This document shows positions 1 through 8,658 of a stretch of DNA of 58,191 nucleotides, piece after piece. Each line of letters opens with the position of its first letter. Position 1 is the stretch's first letter. A program made the translations under genes and the position numbers. A model generated the notes under the pieces. The model worked only from the letters and a program-made list of their open reading frames with translations. It had not been told where the DNA came from and did not search any database. Origin of the DNA: Treponema sp. (GTDB taxonomy: Bacteria > Spirochaetota > Spirochaetia > Treponematales > Treponemataceae); NCBI GenBank assembly GCA_017449265.1, contig JAFSJW010000020.1:1-58191 (forward strand), in the 5' to 3' direction.

Positions 1-140
1 AAGCCCTTACTCAGATTAAAAGTAAATCATATCCGATTGCATACAAAGGTGACGGGCGAAAAATCGTCAAGGTGGGCGTGAATTATTCGAGCAAAGACGA
101 GCAGCTTTCTGAGTGGAAGATTGAGGAAGAGCAGGGCTAG
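1..140 (+). CDS. C-terminal end of a PD-(D/E)XK nuclease-like / AAA-ATPase-like protein (partial)
   Basis: This open frame enters from the left edge (first complete codon at base 3) and stops with TAG at 138-140. The 45 visible residues include GDGRKIVKVGVNYSS followed by EWKIEEEQG. The pattern GhxxSxxxRxhxxWxhE is typical of the C-terminal strand pair of the PD-(D/E)XK domain found at the end of the AAA-ATPase-like proteins that are abundant in gut bacteria. The catalytic residues would lie upstream and cannot be seen, so function and integrity are unknown. A hairpin with a T-tract follows directly. Confidence 0.5.
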   Translation, partial: ALTQIKSKSYPIAYKGDGRKIVKVGVNYSSKDEQLSEWKIEEEQG

Positions 141-147
141 GTGTCAA

Positions 148-220
148 GGCGGTGGCCTAGCAGTAGAAAGACAGGTAAAAAGCCACCGCCAGAAGCGGAT
201 TTACAAAAATCCGCCTTTTT
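148..220. terminator. Two adjacent hairpins, terminator between convergent genes
   Basis: A first stem GGCGGTGGC (148-156) pairs with GCCACCGCC (182-190). A second, tighter stem GCGGATTT (195-202) pairs with AAATCCGC (207-214) and is followed by CTTTTT, as in a rho-independent terminator for the rightward gene. The leftward mutS2 stops at 219, so the hairpins could also end its transcript, although the T-tract is weaker on that strand. Confidence 0.6.
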
Positions 221-2837
221 ACATCATCTCAACATATGTCTTTCCAAAACCGCCGTCTTCTGGTGCGGCGTAGTAAAAATTCTTTACGCCGGGATAGTTG
301 GACAGATAGTCTTGGACTGCCTGTTGCAGGATTCCGTTTCCTTTTCCGTGAATCACGCTGAAATTCTTGAAGCTGTGCATTGTGCAGAGATCCAGCTGCT
401 TTTGCAGAACCCTGATTGCTTCCGCCTCACGCATTCCAAGAAGCCGTAGCTCAAATTGCGGCGAAGATGTAAGTTCGCTTTCGGAGAATACGGAGTTCTC
501 TCCGCCGATATTGCCCGAAAGCTCTACAGTGTATTCAGCAGCTTTTGCCGCTGTCGGGCGCACAAGTGTCAAGTCGCGCTCTTTGAAGCTCATGCGAAGA
601 GAGCCTAGCTGAACGAGCCATACGCCTTTTTTCTCCTCTCGCACCAACATTCCTTTTGCGCGGGCGTTCCCTGCAAGAACTTCCGCTCCCTCAATGAACG
701 CGAGCTTTTCTTGAGCTGGCTTGGATTTTTTCTTCGGCGAAAGGCTAATAATCTCATCGTCAGTGTAAGTGCTTGTCGCAGAAAGAAGAGCCTCCTTGTT
801 TGAGAGCCGTTTTTTCGTCTTTTTTGATGACTCTGGGCGTGTGTTCTCAGCCTGAACGATTCTCATTCCGTTCTCAAGGATTTTGACCGAGTTCGATTCC
901 TCTACGCGCCTGTCAAGCTCTTTTTTGTCCTTTTCGATTTTCTCCTTTTCGTTTTCGATTGCTTCTTCCTGTGACTCAACCGAATAGCTCAGGTCATCGA
1001 TGAAATTTTTCACTTTGAGAGTCTTTTCCCGTGTGATTTCGCCTTCGCGAAGCTCCCTGACAAGATTTTCAAGGGACTTTCGCACTTCGCGCAAAAAGCG
1101 GGACTCGTCACGGCTTTCGCGCTCTTTGATTTCGTTTTCTTTCTGCCTGAGCGAAATCTCTTTTCCGTCAAGCCTGAGGATTTTTTCTGAAAGCATCTTT
1201 TCGTTCCGCGCGAATGTTTTTTCTCTCTCTGCCAGCTCCGCGTGCTTTTGCGTGAGTCCTTGAATGAGCGTTGAAACATCGCTTTGGTGGCTAGTGATGT
1301 ATGATTTTGCCTTTTCCACTGTGACTGCTGGAAGTCCCGAGCGTCGTGCTATATCGAGCGCGTGGCTTTCTCCCGGAACGCCCATGAGAAGCCTGTATGT
1401 GGGGCTAAGTGTGTCAGTGTCGAACTCTGCGCTTGCGTTCACGCATGATTCGTTCATGTAGCCGTAGTTCTTTAGGATTCCGTGATGCGTCGTAACTAGG
1501 ACAAATGATTTTTTATCGATAAGCGCGTCCAGTGCCGCCATTGCTATGGCTCCTCCTTCTTGGGGGTCAGTTCCGCTCCCCAGCTCATCAAGAAGGACTA
1601 GCGATTTGTGGTCCGCATGGCGTACTGCTGCGGCTATGTTTTTCATGTGCGCGCTGAATGTTGAAAGCGATTCGTCGATTGACTGCTCGTCCCCGATGTC
1701 GGCGAAAATCGAGTCGAAGATTTTGAGCCTTGTTCCTTCCGCTGCCGGAACGGGGAAACCTGCCTGATTCATCATTGAAAAAAGAGCGAATGTCTTGATT
1801 GACACTGTCTTTCCGCCTGTGTTCGGACCTGTGATTATGAGGACATTTTTTCCTTTCAGAAATTTTATATCTATCGGGACGGCTTTTTCCCCCAGAAGCG
1901 GATGCCGCCCTTTCAGAAGCTCGGGCGACTGGCTTTCTTCGCAGTCACAAGCCCATACGCAGGAGCGCTCGTTTCCCCAGCGGGCGGCGGCATAAGTCGC
2001 ATCCAGCTTTTCCATTATTTCAAGTGCGGATATTAATGCGTTGTAATGCTCTGAGAGCTGTGCCGTAAGTTCCGTGAAAATCTTCCGCGTTTCTTGCGCA
2101 AGATGTGCTTCTTGCTGAATAAGCTCGTTGTTTTTCCTTACGACTTCCTCAGGCTCAATGTAAAGAGTCTGCCCTGAGGCTGATGCCTCATGCACGATTC
2201 CTGAAACGGAAAGCCTCTGATTCGCTTTTACAGCAAGAAGAGGACGCCCAGCACGGAACGCAGGCACATTCGACTCAAGAATTTGGTTCATTTTCGGGTC
2301 GCTTGTGTATTTTTTCAGAGACGCGTTGATTTCAGCTTTTATGTCGGAAATTTTCTTTTTTATATCGCGCAAAGCTGGTATATCCTTAAGAGTCCCGTCT
2401 GGAGCTATAATCCGTGATATTGCGTTCTGCACAGATTGCAATGCCGAGTAGTCAAGATGTTCCGATGTGTCGCAAAGAGATTTCATTGCGACTTCCTTTG
2501 AGCATGTCTTAATCGAAGCGTATACATTCAGGGCTGATGTTGCGAATGTGAGAAGAGCGAATACTTGTTCCTGCTCAAGGGTGGAGTTCTCAATCCTGAG
2601 TGCTTTCAAAAAAGGCTTCACAGGATTCCAGCTTTCCAGGCGTATTCCTGATGATGACGAAAGAGCTTTTTGCCACTGGCTTCCCAGAGATTTCAGCTCT
2701 GAAATCATGTCTTTTTGTTTTGACGAAAAAGGCTCTCGTTTTAGAAGTATGTTTTTTCCTTCTTCGCTCGCGCATCTTTGCGCAATCTCGTCCCTTATCC
2801 TGTAGAACGCAAGTTCTTCAAGTGTCTTTTTGTGCAT
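219..2837 (-). CDS. mutS2: Endonuclease MutS2 (MutS-like ATPase with Smr domain)
   Basis: MutS2 family protein of 872 residues, close to the usual 780-800 plus a longer linker. These proteins bind branched or stalled nucleic acid (recombination suppression, and in some bacteria splitting of collided ribosomes). Visible features: MutS core and clamp helices over residues 1-300, Walker A GPNTGGKT at 337-344, Walker B LVLLDE at 413-418 followed by GSGTDP, a long charged coiled coil from about 500 to 660, and a C-terminal Smr domain with LRLLGMREAEA and HGKGNG (the family usually has HGKGTG). The start has an AAGGA ribosome site and lies 11 bp after ruvA, so the two genes form an operon. The linker is rich in Lys/Glu. 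Confidence 0.93.
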   Translation of the reverse strand: MHKKTLEELAFYRIRDEIAQRCASEEGKNILLKREPFSSKQKDMISELKSLGSQWQKALSSSSGIRLESWNPVKPFLKALRIENSTLEQEQVFALLTFATSALNVYASIKTCSKEVAMKSLCDTSEHLDYSALQSVQNAISRIIAPDGTLKDIPALRDIKKKISDIKAEINASLKKYTSDPKMNQILESNVPAFRAGRPLLAVKANQRLSVSGIVHEASASGQTLYIEPEEVVRKNNELIQQEAHLAQETRKIFTELTAQLSEHYNALISALEIMEKLDATYAAARWGNERSCVWACDCEESQSPELLKGRHPLLGEKAVPIDIKFLKGKNVLIITGPNTGGKTVSIKTFALFSMMNQAGFPVPAAEGTRLKIFDSIFADIGDEQSIDESLSTFSAHMKNIAAAVRHADHKSLVLLDELGSGTDPQEGGAIAMAALDALIDKKSFVLVTTHHGILKNYGYMNESCVNASAEFDTDTLSPTYRLLMGVPGESHALDIARRSGLPAVTVEKAKSYITSHQSDVSTLIQGLTQKHAELAEREKTFARNEKMLSEKILRLDGKEISLRQKENEIKERESRDESRFLREVRKSLENLVRELREGEITREKTLKVKNFIDDLSYSVESQEEAIENEKEKIEKDKKELDRRVEESNSVKILENGMRIVQAENTRPESSKKTKKRLSNKEALLSATSTYTDDEIISLSPKKKSKPAQEKLAFIEGAEVLAGNARAKGMLVREEKKGVWLVQLGSLRMSFKERDLTLVRPTAAKAAEYTVELSGNIGGENSVFSESELTSSPQFELRLLGMREAEAIRVLQKQLDLCTMHSFKNFSVIHGKGNGILQQAVQDYLSNYPGVKNFYYAAPEDGGFGKTYVEMM

Positions 2838-2848
2838 CTGTTTTTCCT

Positions 2849-3472
2849 TTAGTTTGCAAGCTCTATTATTGCGCGCCTGAAAATCGATTCTTCCTTTCCT
2901 TCCTTTGTCTTTCCTTGGAAGTCTTTGTCAGAAGAAAGCTCTTTTTCAAGCCGCTCGATTGTTTCTTCCGCCTTTTTCTTGTCGTATCCCATGTCCGAAA
3001 GCGCGGAAACAACATCCTGAAACTCTCCTGCCTTTGCCCTTTTTGCATTCGGCTTTGATGCGTCATCGTCAAGTGTGAGCTTTCCCTTGAGCGCGAGCAG
3101 CATTTTTTGCGCAGTCTTTTTTCCAAGTCCCGGAATTTTCTCAAGCCGCGCCAAATCACCGGAGTCCAGCGAGGCTATGAGCTGTTCCCGTGCCACCGCG
3201 CTCATTATTTTGACGGCTGATTTCGGACCGACGCCCTCAACTTTGTTCAGGTCGAAGAATAAATCCCTGTCGCTTTTCGTTGCGAATCCGAAGAGCGTCA
3301 TGGAGCTGTCGGTATGCTGCATCCAGACGAAAACTTTGCCTTCTTCGCCTACGGGAGGAAGCGCGTCAAGGTTCGTGTCTGGAATCGTTATGTCCCATTC
3401 GATTCCGCCTGTCTGTATAAAAAGACGCTGCGGAGCTTTTTCAGTTATTGTTCCTGTGAGTGAATTAAACAT
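2849..3472 (-). CDS. ruvA: Holliday junction branch migration protein RuvA
   Basis: RuvA tetramers bind four-way junctions and load the RuvB motor. The 207-residue protein begins MFNSLTGTITEK, the normal OB-fold start, and carries two helix-hairpin-helix motifs (VEGVGPKSAVKIM and IPGLGKKTAQKML). A charged linker follows, and a C-terminal three-helix domain ending in RRAIIELAN would contact RuvB. No Shine-Dalgarno is seen; instead TATAAT (3479-3484 read on the minus strand) ends 6 nt before the ATG, so the message is probably leaderless. ruvC lies elsewhere in this window (25.1 kb) and ruvB is not present. Confidence 0.95.
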   Translation of the reverse strand: MFNSLTGTITEKAPQRLFIQTGGIEWDITIPDTNLDALPPVGEEGKVFVWMQHTDSSMTLFGFATKSDRDLFFDLNKVEGVGPKSAVKIMSAVAREQLIASLDSGDLARLEKIPGLGKKTAQKMLLALKGKLTLDDDASKPNAKRAKAGEFQDVVSALSDMGYDKKKAEETIERLEKELSSDKDFQGKTKEGKEESIFRRAIIELAN

Positions 3473-3535
3473 ACAGTGATTATAAAGTTTCCTTCGGAAA
3501 GTGAAAACATCTGTGTTTTCTGATATGATTCTGGA
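3473..3535. promoter_or_regulatory. Divergent promoter region ruvA / dnaQ-like, both leaderless
   Basis: Only 63 bp separate two divergent start codons. On the minus strand, TATAAT at 3484-3479 is preceded 17 nt away by TTTTCA and leaves 6 nt to the ruvA ATG. On the plus strand TATGAT (3524-3529) leaves 6 nt to the exonuclease ATG at 3536. With a start site about 7 nt after each -10, both transcripts would begin at or next to the AUG. Neither gene has a purine-rich ribosome site at the right distance. Confidence 0.6.
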
Positions 3536-4108
3536 ATGTCAAAATTCAATATCCTTACGAATTATAAAAAACTTGCCGAGCTTCTGGAAAATGGTACTGA
3601 ATTCTGCGCATTCGACACTGAAACGACGGGTCTGAATGCTGAAATTGGAAGAATAGTAGAAATTGGGGCGGTAAAATTCAACAAGGACGGAGTGTCTGGC
3701 ACATTCGGAACGCTCCTTGACCCGCTCATGCCTATTTCCCCGGATGCTTCCCGAGTGAATCACATTACCGACGACATGGTTCGCGGAAAACCTTCCGAGA
3801 GCGAGGTCATTCCCCGATTCATGGAATTTATAGGCGATGCGGTGCTTGTGGCCCACAACGCGCCGTTTGACCTGCGGTTCGTGAACGCCGCGCTGGAAAG
3901 GCTTTCTATGCCGACTCTTGCGAACACGACCGTTGATACGCTGCGGTTTACCCGCCAGGTTTTTCCTGATGCCGGGCATTGGACGCTCCAGTCGCTCGCG
4001 CTTTTGCTCGATGTTGACTCTGGTAACGCTCACCGCGCGCTTGATGATGCTTTTTCATGCATGAAGATTTTCCTTTCGGCCGTAAGAAAATCATCAGGGC
4101 AGCTGTAA
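3536..4108 (+). CDS. DnaQ-family DEDDh 3'-5' exonuclease (PolIII epsilon-like)
   Basis: A stand-alone 190-residue exonuclease of the DnaQ superfamily. The three Exo motifs are intact: DTETTG with D27 and E29, HNAPFDLRFV with D112, and HRALDDA with H166 and D171, so it should be an active two-metal 3'-5' exonuclease on DNA or RNA ends. Its length matches the proofreading-subunit-like proteins that are separate from the polymerase; whether it is the replicative epsilon subunit or a repair or RNA enzyme cannot be told from sequence. Transcription probably starts at the AUG (see the divergent promoter). A bulged terminator hairpin follows. Confidence 0.85.
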   Translation: MSKFNILTNYKKLAELLENGTEFCAFDTETTGLNAEIGRIVEIGAVKFNKDGVSGTFGTLLDPLMPISPDASRVNHITDDMVRGKPSESEVIPRFMEFIGDAVLVAHNAPFDLRFVNAALERLSMPTLANTTVDTLRFTRQVFPDAGHWTLQSLALLLDVDSGNAHRALDDAFSCMKIFLSAVRKSSGQL

Positions 4109-4176
4109 AACTCAGCTGTCTAAAATGATACTTTTTGCCGAAAATAATGTTTAAACATTCGGTAAATTTTGGGGAG

Positions 4177-4230
4177 AGGACTGTCCTAAAAATTTGTTGC
4201 GCACATTCACTCTTTTCAGGCAGTCCTTTT
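4177..4230 (+). terminator. Rho-independent terminator after the exonuclease gene
   Basis: AGGACTG-CCT-AAAA (4177-4190, one bulged T) pairs with TTTT-AGG-CAGTCCT (4214-4227, one bulged C), and TTT follows. The loop is about 20 nt. Confidence 0.55.
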
Positions 4231-4237
4231 CATTTGT

Positions 4238-4276
4238 TAGAGCTGTTAGGAAACCTCAGTTTTCCGAACAGGTCTA
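4238..4276. repeat. 39-bp palindromic element, full copy 1
   Basis: TAGAGCTGTTAGGAAAC / GTTTTCCGAACAGGTCTA arms around a CTCA loop, with two mismatched pairs. It ends 19 nt before the ATG of the SUMF1-type gene, leaving just the ATGGAG ribosome site between. It belongs to the family described in the findings. Confidence 0.8.
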
Positions 4277-4295
4277 TTAGATTATGGAGTAAAAA

Positions 4296-5969
4296 ATGAA
4301 GAAATTTTTTGTTGCAGCTCTGTCTTTCTTTGCTTTATCGGCTTTGTCCGCTCAGAATGAAAGATATGAAGAGCTTTTTGCGCAGGGAAAAGAGTTTGAG
4401 TCTCAGGGAAAATGGGTTCACGCACTTTCCAGCTATTGGGACGCAATGGAGAGCGATATGAGCGAGAATGCGTGCGATGCCTATATCGCATACGGGAATA
4501 TTGCGTATGCGCTCAGGTCTGGCAATCCGGGGCTTGATGATTTTTCTTCCTCAGGGGACGAGGCGATTAAGGAAGGCTGGAAAAAAATTCAGGCTGAGTA
4601 TGAATCTTTCTGGACTGAGAATTCTCCGAGGCAGTTTGAGTTCAATAAGATTACTCAGGTTATGATTGATTCTGTTACTAAGTCAAGCGCGTACAGCACA
4701 TTCTTAAAATGGTCATGGCTTCCTAAGTACGAGAGCATGAACGAAATTATGACCGAAGGATACGACAAAGTTCGCACAACGGCGTGGAGCGACATGGTTA
4801 CGACATGGCCCAAATACGCCGCGACTTCCGGAGAGGGAATCGACGGTGCTCCCAAAGGCGACAGAAACCTTGCGTCAACTTACAAGCCCACTTATTATTC
4901 AGTTGATTTTTCAATAACCGACACGAACGGTAATGTTCTTCTTGACAAAGCAACCGTCCGCGCAAGCGAAACATATTCGTTCTCTCAGGTTTCGGACGAG
5001 GCCCGTGAATTTTTCAAAAGCGGGGACATAAAAATCATTCCGCTTGCCGTTCATCTAGTTAAGAAATCTTCTCCTGTCGATATGAACAATGTGTTCATAA
5101 AAACTCCTTACGATGACAAGGAGATGAAGACGGATGTTATTTCATATATGCGTGAAATCTCCAAGCTTGCTGCATTCTCAAATGATTTTCCTAGAATGAT
5201 GAAAATGGTTCCGATTCCGCGCGGAAGTTTTACGATGGGTTCTATGAATGCGACTCCTAACCAGAAGCCCGCGCACAAAGTAAATGTTCTGGGCTTCATT
5301 ATGGGAGCTACCGAGGTAACTCAGGAGCTTTACGAATATGTCATGGAAACGAACCCCAGCCTTCACAAAGGCAAAAAAAAGCCTGTTCAGAATGTAAGCT
5401 GGTTCGATGCGATTTATTTCTGCAACAAACTCAGCGTGATTGCAGGGCTTACTCCGTGCTATGCGGTTGACGGAGTTTCCGATGTGGAGAAGTGGGGCTA
5501 TAAGCCTGGTTCCGTAGAGCCGATTGATGGTTTTGTTTCATGCAATTTCCGTGCCGATGGATTCCGCCTTCCGACTGAGGCTGAATGGGAATATGTGGCA
5601 TCAGGTTGCGGAAAAGACGATTTCTTGTACTCAGGTTCTGCCGATTTGAGCGAAGTTGCGTGGTACGGAAACGGAAAGTCATTTCAAGCCATGAGTGTTG
5701 CGACTAAGAAGCCGAATTCTGCTGGTATCTACGATATGAGCGGAAATGTAGCCGAGTGGGTCTGGGACTGGTTCTCAAAGTACAAGGCCAACGAGCAGAC
5801 GAACACTAAGGGGGCCGACACGGGCGTGGCTCGCATTTACCGTGGCGGAGCGTACCTGAGCTTGTCAGGTGCTTGCGTTATAACGCATAGAATTAGTAAA
5901 GCCCCGCAGAAAAAAGATTTGTTCCTTGGTTTCAGAATCGTGCAAAGCTCAGAGGAAGCACAGAAATAA
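4296..5969 (+). CDS. Secreted TPR / SUMF1-type (FGE-sulfatase fold) protein
   Basis: A 557-residue exported protein. Residues 1-19 are a signal peptide ending in SALSA. Residues 20-120 form a TPR-like helical module that is clearly paralogous to the N-terminus of the gene at 22990 (shared pattern LFxxGxxFExxGxxxxALxxYxDA). From about residue 301 to the end is a formylglycine-generating-enzyme-like domain: MVPIPRGSFTMGS, GFRLPTEAEWEY, MSGNVAEWVWDW, RGGAY and a final LGFRIV. Only one cysteine is seen in the last segment where true FGEs carry their redox/copper pair, so it is more likely a PvdO-like or ligand-binding variant than a formylglycine generator. It has a GGAG ribosome site and lies directly behind a palindromic element. 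Confidence 0.8.
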   Translation: MKKFFVAALSFFALSALSAQNERYEELFAQGKEFESQGKWVHALSSYWDAMESDMSENACDAYIAYGNIAYALRSGNPGLDDFSSSGDEAIKEGWKKIQAEYESFWTENSPRQFEFNKITQVMIDSVTKSSAYSTFLKWSWLPKYESMNEIMTEGYDKVRTTAWSDMVTTWPKYAATSGEGIDGAPKGDRNLASTYKPTYYSVDFSITDTNGNVLLDKATVRASETYSFSQVSDEAREFFKSGDIKIIPLAVHLVKKSSPVDMNNVFIKTPYDDKEMKTDVISYMREISKLAAFSNDFPRMMKMVPIPRGSFTMGSMNATPNQKPAHKVNVLGFIMGATEVTQELYEYVMETNPSLHKGKKKPVQNVSWFDAIYFCNKLSVIAGLTPCYAVDGVSDVEKWGYKPGSVEPIDGFVSCNFRADGFRLPTEAEWEYVASGCGKDDFLYSGSADLSEVAWYGNGKSFQAMSVATKKPNSAGIYDMSGNVAEWVWDWFSKYKANEQTNTKGADTGVARIYRGGAYLSLSGACVITHRISKAPQKKDLFLGFRIVQSSEEAQK

Positions 5970-5981
5970 TAGCGTAGCACG

Positions 5982-6036
5982 AATCTAAAAAATGCGACTG
6001 TTGATTTTGTAGAAACAGCCGCATTTTTTTTAGATT
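5982..6036. terminator. Strong bidirectional terminator
   Basis: The outer stem AATCTAAAAAATGCG (5982-5996) and inner CTGTT pair with AACAG and CGCATTTTTTTTAGATT (6014-6036), with a single mismatch. The T/A tracts flank the stem on both sides, so it can serve the rightward SUMF1-type gene and the leftward clpC gene. A second small inverted repeat without a T-tract (ACAGAGC 6059-6065 / GCTCTGT 6083-6089) lies nearer the clpC stop. Confidence 0.85.
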
Positions 6037-6096
6037 GTTATTTTCTGAAAACCGACGGACAGAGCTTATGGGTAAGCCCCGCGCTCTGTTCATGTC

Positions 6097-8628
6097 TTAT
6101 CCTTCTGAAATTTCCATCTCTTTTTTCGGCTTTCTTGTACGGGAAGCCTTGACCACGAGCTTTCCGTCATTCAGGTCAACATAGACTTTTCCGCTTGTGC
6201 ATTTTCCAGAAAGAATCAGAGATGCAAGCTGGTCCTCAATCTCGTCCTGAATTATTCTTCTGAGCGGACGCGCTCCCATGCTCGGATCATAGCCGTTGTC
6301 AAGAAGATATTCCCTTGCGGCTGGCTTTATCGAAAGTGACAGGGACTTTTCTGAAAGACGCTCCTCAAGCTCATGTATCTGAATGTCTAGAATCTGCGAA
6401 ACTTCGTCACGGCTCAGCGGGTCGAACACGATTATATCGTCAATCCTGTTTATAAGCTCCGGGTTCATAATTTTTTTCAGCTCTTCCATTGCATTCGCTT
6501 TTATCTCTTCTTTTGGAAGAATTCCGTTCGACATCGATGCGAATCCGAGCTTTTTGTCAGCCGTAATCTGCCTTGCGCCTGCATTGCTTGTCATTATTAT
6601 GACTGCGTTCCTAAAATTGACCGTATGCCCAAGATTGTCGCGAAGCTCGCCTTCCTCAAAAAGCTGGAGAAGAATGTTGAATACATCAGGGTGTGCCTTT
6701 TCAATCTCATCGAACAAAATGACGCTGTAAGGCTTTTGCCGCGCCTTTTCCGTAAGAGAGCCTCCTTCCTCAAAGCCTACATATCCAGGAGGCGCGCCAA
6801 CGAGCCTGCTCGCCGTGTGCTTCTCCATGAAATCGCTCATGTCAACGCGGAGGATTGCTTCTTCTGAGCCGAAAAGGAATTTCGCAAGAGACTTTGCGAG
6901 CTTGGTTTTTCCAACGCCAGTAGGTCCCAGGAAAATGAAAGAGCCTATTGGTCTGTTCGGGCTTGACACACCGGCGCGGCTTCTTCTTATAGTGCCGCTC
7001 AGGATTTTTACGGCTTCGTTCTGCCCGATGACTTCCTTGTGGATTTCCTGCTCCATGTCAAGGAGTCGTGCCGATTCGTCCATGCTTATCTGGTTTGAAG
7101 GAATTCCGGTTATATCTGCCACGATTTTTTCAATGTCAGAAACAGTGACATGCTTTTTTGATGACGATGCGTTGTTTTTCCAGTACTCATTGAACTCATC
7201 GAGCTTTGTCTTAAGCTCATGCACTTTGTCGCGTACTTGTGCCGCGCGCTCGTAATCCTGGTTCTCAACAAGGAGGTTTTTCTCATCGTTCAGCTTCTCT
7301 ATGTCGCGCTCAAGCTCGGAAAGCTCCACAGGGCGCGCATCTGAGACTATCTTCTTCGCGCTTCCGGCTTCGTCCATTATGTCGATTGCCTTGTCAGGAA
7401 GAAAACGCTCTGGAATGTACCTGCGGCTCAGTTTTACGATTGCTTCGGTAACGCCCGTGTCATAGGTCACTGAATGAAATTCCTCGTACTGTTTTTTTAG
7501 CCCCTCAAGGATTTCAATCGTAGCCTCTTCGCTTGGCTCTTCCACTGCCACTTTTTGGAAACGCCGCTCAAGGGCCGGGTCACGCTCAAATTTTTTCCTG
7601 AACTCGCCGAATGTGGTGGCTCCTATGACCTGAATCTCACCGCGGCTCAGGGCTGGTTTCAGTATGTTTCCCGCATCCATGCCGCCTTCTGAGTTTCCTG
7701 CGCCAATCATCGTGTGTATCTCATCTATGAAAAGAATGATGTTTCCGGCTTCTATGACCTCTTTCATCATTCGCTTCATCCGCTCCTCAAAGTCTCCTCT
7801 GTAGCGGGTTCCTGCGACTATGGCAGTAAGGTCAAGCGAAACGACAGTTTTTTTGGAAAGATTGAAAGGAACATCGCCTTTTGCGATATGTTCCGCAAGT
7901 CCCTCCGCAACGGCTGTCTTTCCGACTCCCGGTTCCCCCACAAGAATCGGGTTGTTCTTTGTCCTTCTGGAAAGAATCTGTATGACGCGTTTTATCTCGT
8001 TGTCGCGCCCAACGACAGGGTCGAGCTTTCCTTCGCGGTAAAGCTGCGTAAGGTCACGAGAAAATTCTGAGAGAAAAGTTTTTTTCTGCTTGTTGGCATC
8101 TTTTTGGACTGACTGCCCGTTCGAGTCAACAAGTTCTCGTGGTTTTTGATTGGCGTTATTCTGCTCCGTCTTGTCCTCGCTCGTAAAGCCCGAGTTTGCA
8201 AGAATTTCCGTTGCCTTTGTCCGTATGAAATCTATGTCCAGAGTGGTTTTGTCGAAGAACCGCCTTGTAACGCTGTTTTCCTCCCTGATTGCCGCAATCA
8301 GAAGATGCTCCGTTCCCACATAATCAGCCCTCATGGAGCGTGACTCTATAACGGCCGTGTCGAGCAATGTTCGCAGGCGGCGCGACGGCGGAAGCTCCGA
8401 GAACTCGGACAAGTTCTCCCGCGGGGATATGCTTTGCTCAAGTACGAGCTGGAAAGACAGTACATTTATGTTCAGGACTTTCAGCAGTTGATAGCCGAAT
8501 CCTTCCGCACTTTTCAGGAGCGCGAGAATAACATGTTCAGGAAGAAGCTCAAGAGAGCCTGATTTTCTGCCTTCCTCCTGTGCAAGTGCCGTCAGAAGTT
8601 TTTGTGCAAGATTTGATAATCCTTTCAT
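6097..8628 (-). CDS. clpC: ATP-dependent Clp protease ATP-binding subunit ClpC
   Basis: An 843-residue Hsp100 unfoldase that would feed substrates to ClpP. In order: double Clp-N repeat (residues 1-145), AAA-1 with Walker A GEPGVGKT at 231-238 and Walker B IILFIDE at 297-303, a middle domain carrying a UVR motif around 453-480 (NQDYERAAQVRDKV) that identifies it as ClpC rather than ClpA or ClpB, and AAA-2 with Walker A GPTGVGKT at 568-575 and Walker B VILFDE at about 636. The ribosome site is AAGGAC. It is the last gene of mcsA-mcsB-clpC, 30 bp after mcsB. In Firmicutes, McsA, McsB and ClpC work together on phospho-arginine-marked proteins. Confidence 0.93.
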   Translation of the reverse strand: MKGLSNLAQKLLTALAQEEGRKSGSLELLPEHVILALLKSAEGFGYQLLKVLNINVLSFQLVLEQSISPRENLSEFSELPPSRRLRTLLDTAVIESRSMRADYVGTEHLLIAAIREENSVTRRFFDKTTLDIDFIRTKATEILANSGFTSEDKTEQNNANQKPRELVDSNGQSVQKDANKQKKTFLSEFSRDLTQLYREGKLDPVVGRDNEIKRVIQILSRRTKNNPILVGEPGVGKTAVAEGLAEHIAKGDVPFNLSKKTVVSLDLTAIVAGTRYRGDFEERMKRMMKEVIEAGNIILFIDEIHTMIGAGNSEGGMDAGNILKPALSRGEIQVIGATTFGEFRKKFERDPALERRFQKVAVEEPSEEATIEILEGLKKQYEEFHSVTYDTGVTEAIVKLSRRYIPERFLPDKAIDIMDEAGSAKKIVSDARPVELSELERDIEKLNDEKNLLVENQDYERAAQVRDKVHELKTKLDEFNEYWKNNASSSKKHVTVSDIEKIVADITGIPSNQISMDESARLLDMEQEIHKEVIGQNEAVKILSGTIRRSRAGVSSPNRPIGSFIFLGPTGVGKTKLAKSLAKFLFGSEEAILRVDMSDFMEKHTASRLVGAPPGYVGFEEGGSLTEKARQKPYSVILFDEIEKAHPDVFNILLQLFEEGELRDNLGHTVNFRNAVIIMTSNAGARQITADKKLGFASMSNGILPKEEIKANAMEELKKIMNPELINRIDDIIVFDPLSRDEVSQILDIQIHELEERLSEKSLSLSIKPAAREYLLDNGYDPSMGARPLRRIIQDEIEDQLASLILSGKCTSGKVYVDLNDGKLVVKASRTRKPKKEMEISEG

Positions 8629-8658
8629 TTTTGTCCTTATAGATTTTTAGTTTTGATT

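Noticed and set aside
1010..1279. Antisense and alternate-frame ORFs inside mutS2, clpC, rpsA, recA and others
   Set aside because: They have no ribosome site, biased composition and no family motifs, and they lie wholly inside well-supported genes.
4296..5969. Calling the 4296 gene a formylglycine-generating enzyme that activates the sulfatase-type fusion at 48.6 kb
   Set aside because: The SUMF1-type domain lacks the catalytic cysteine pair, and the fusion protein's presumed nucleophile is Ser/Thr without a CxPxR motif.
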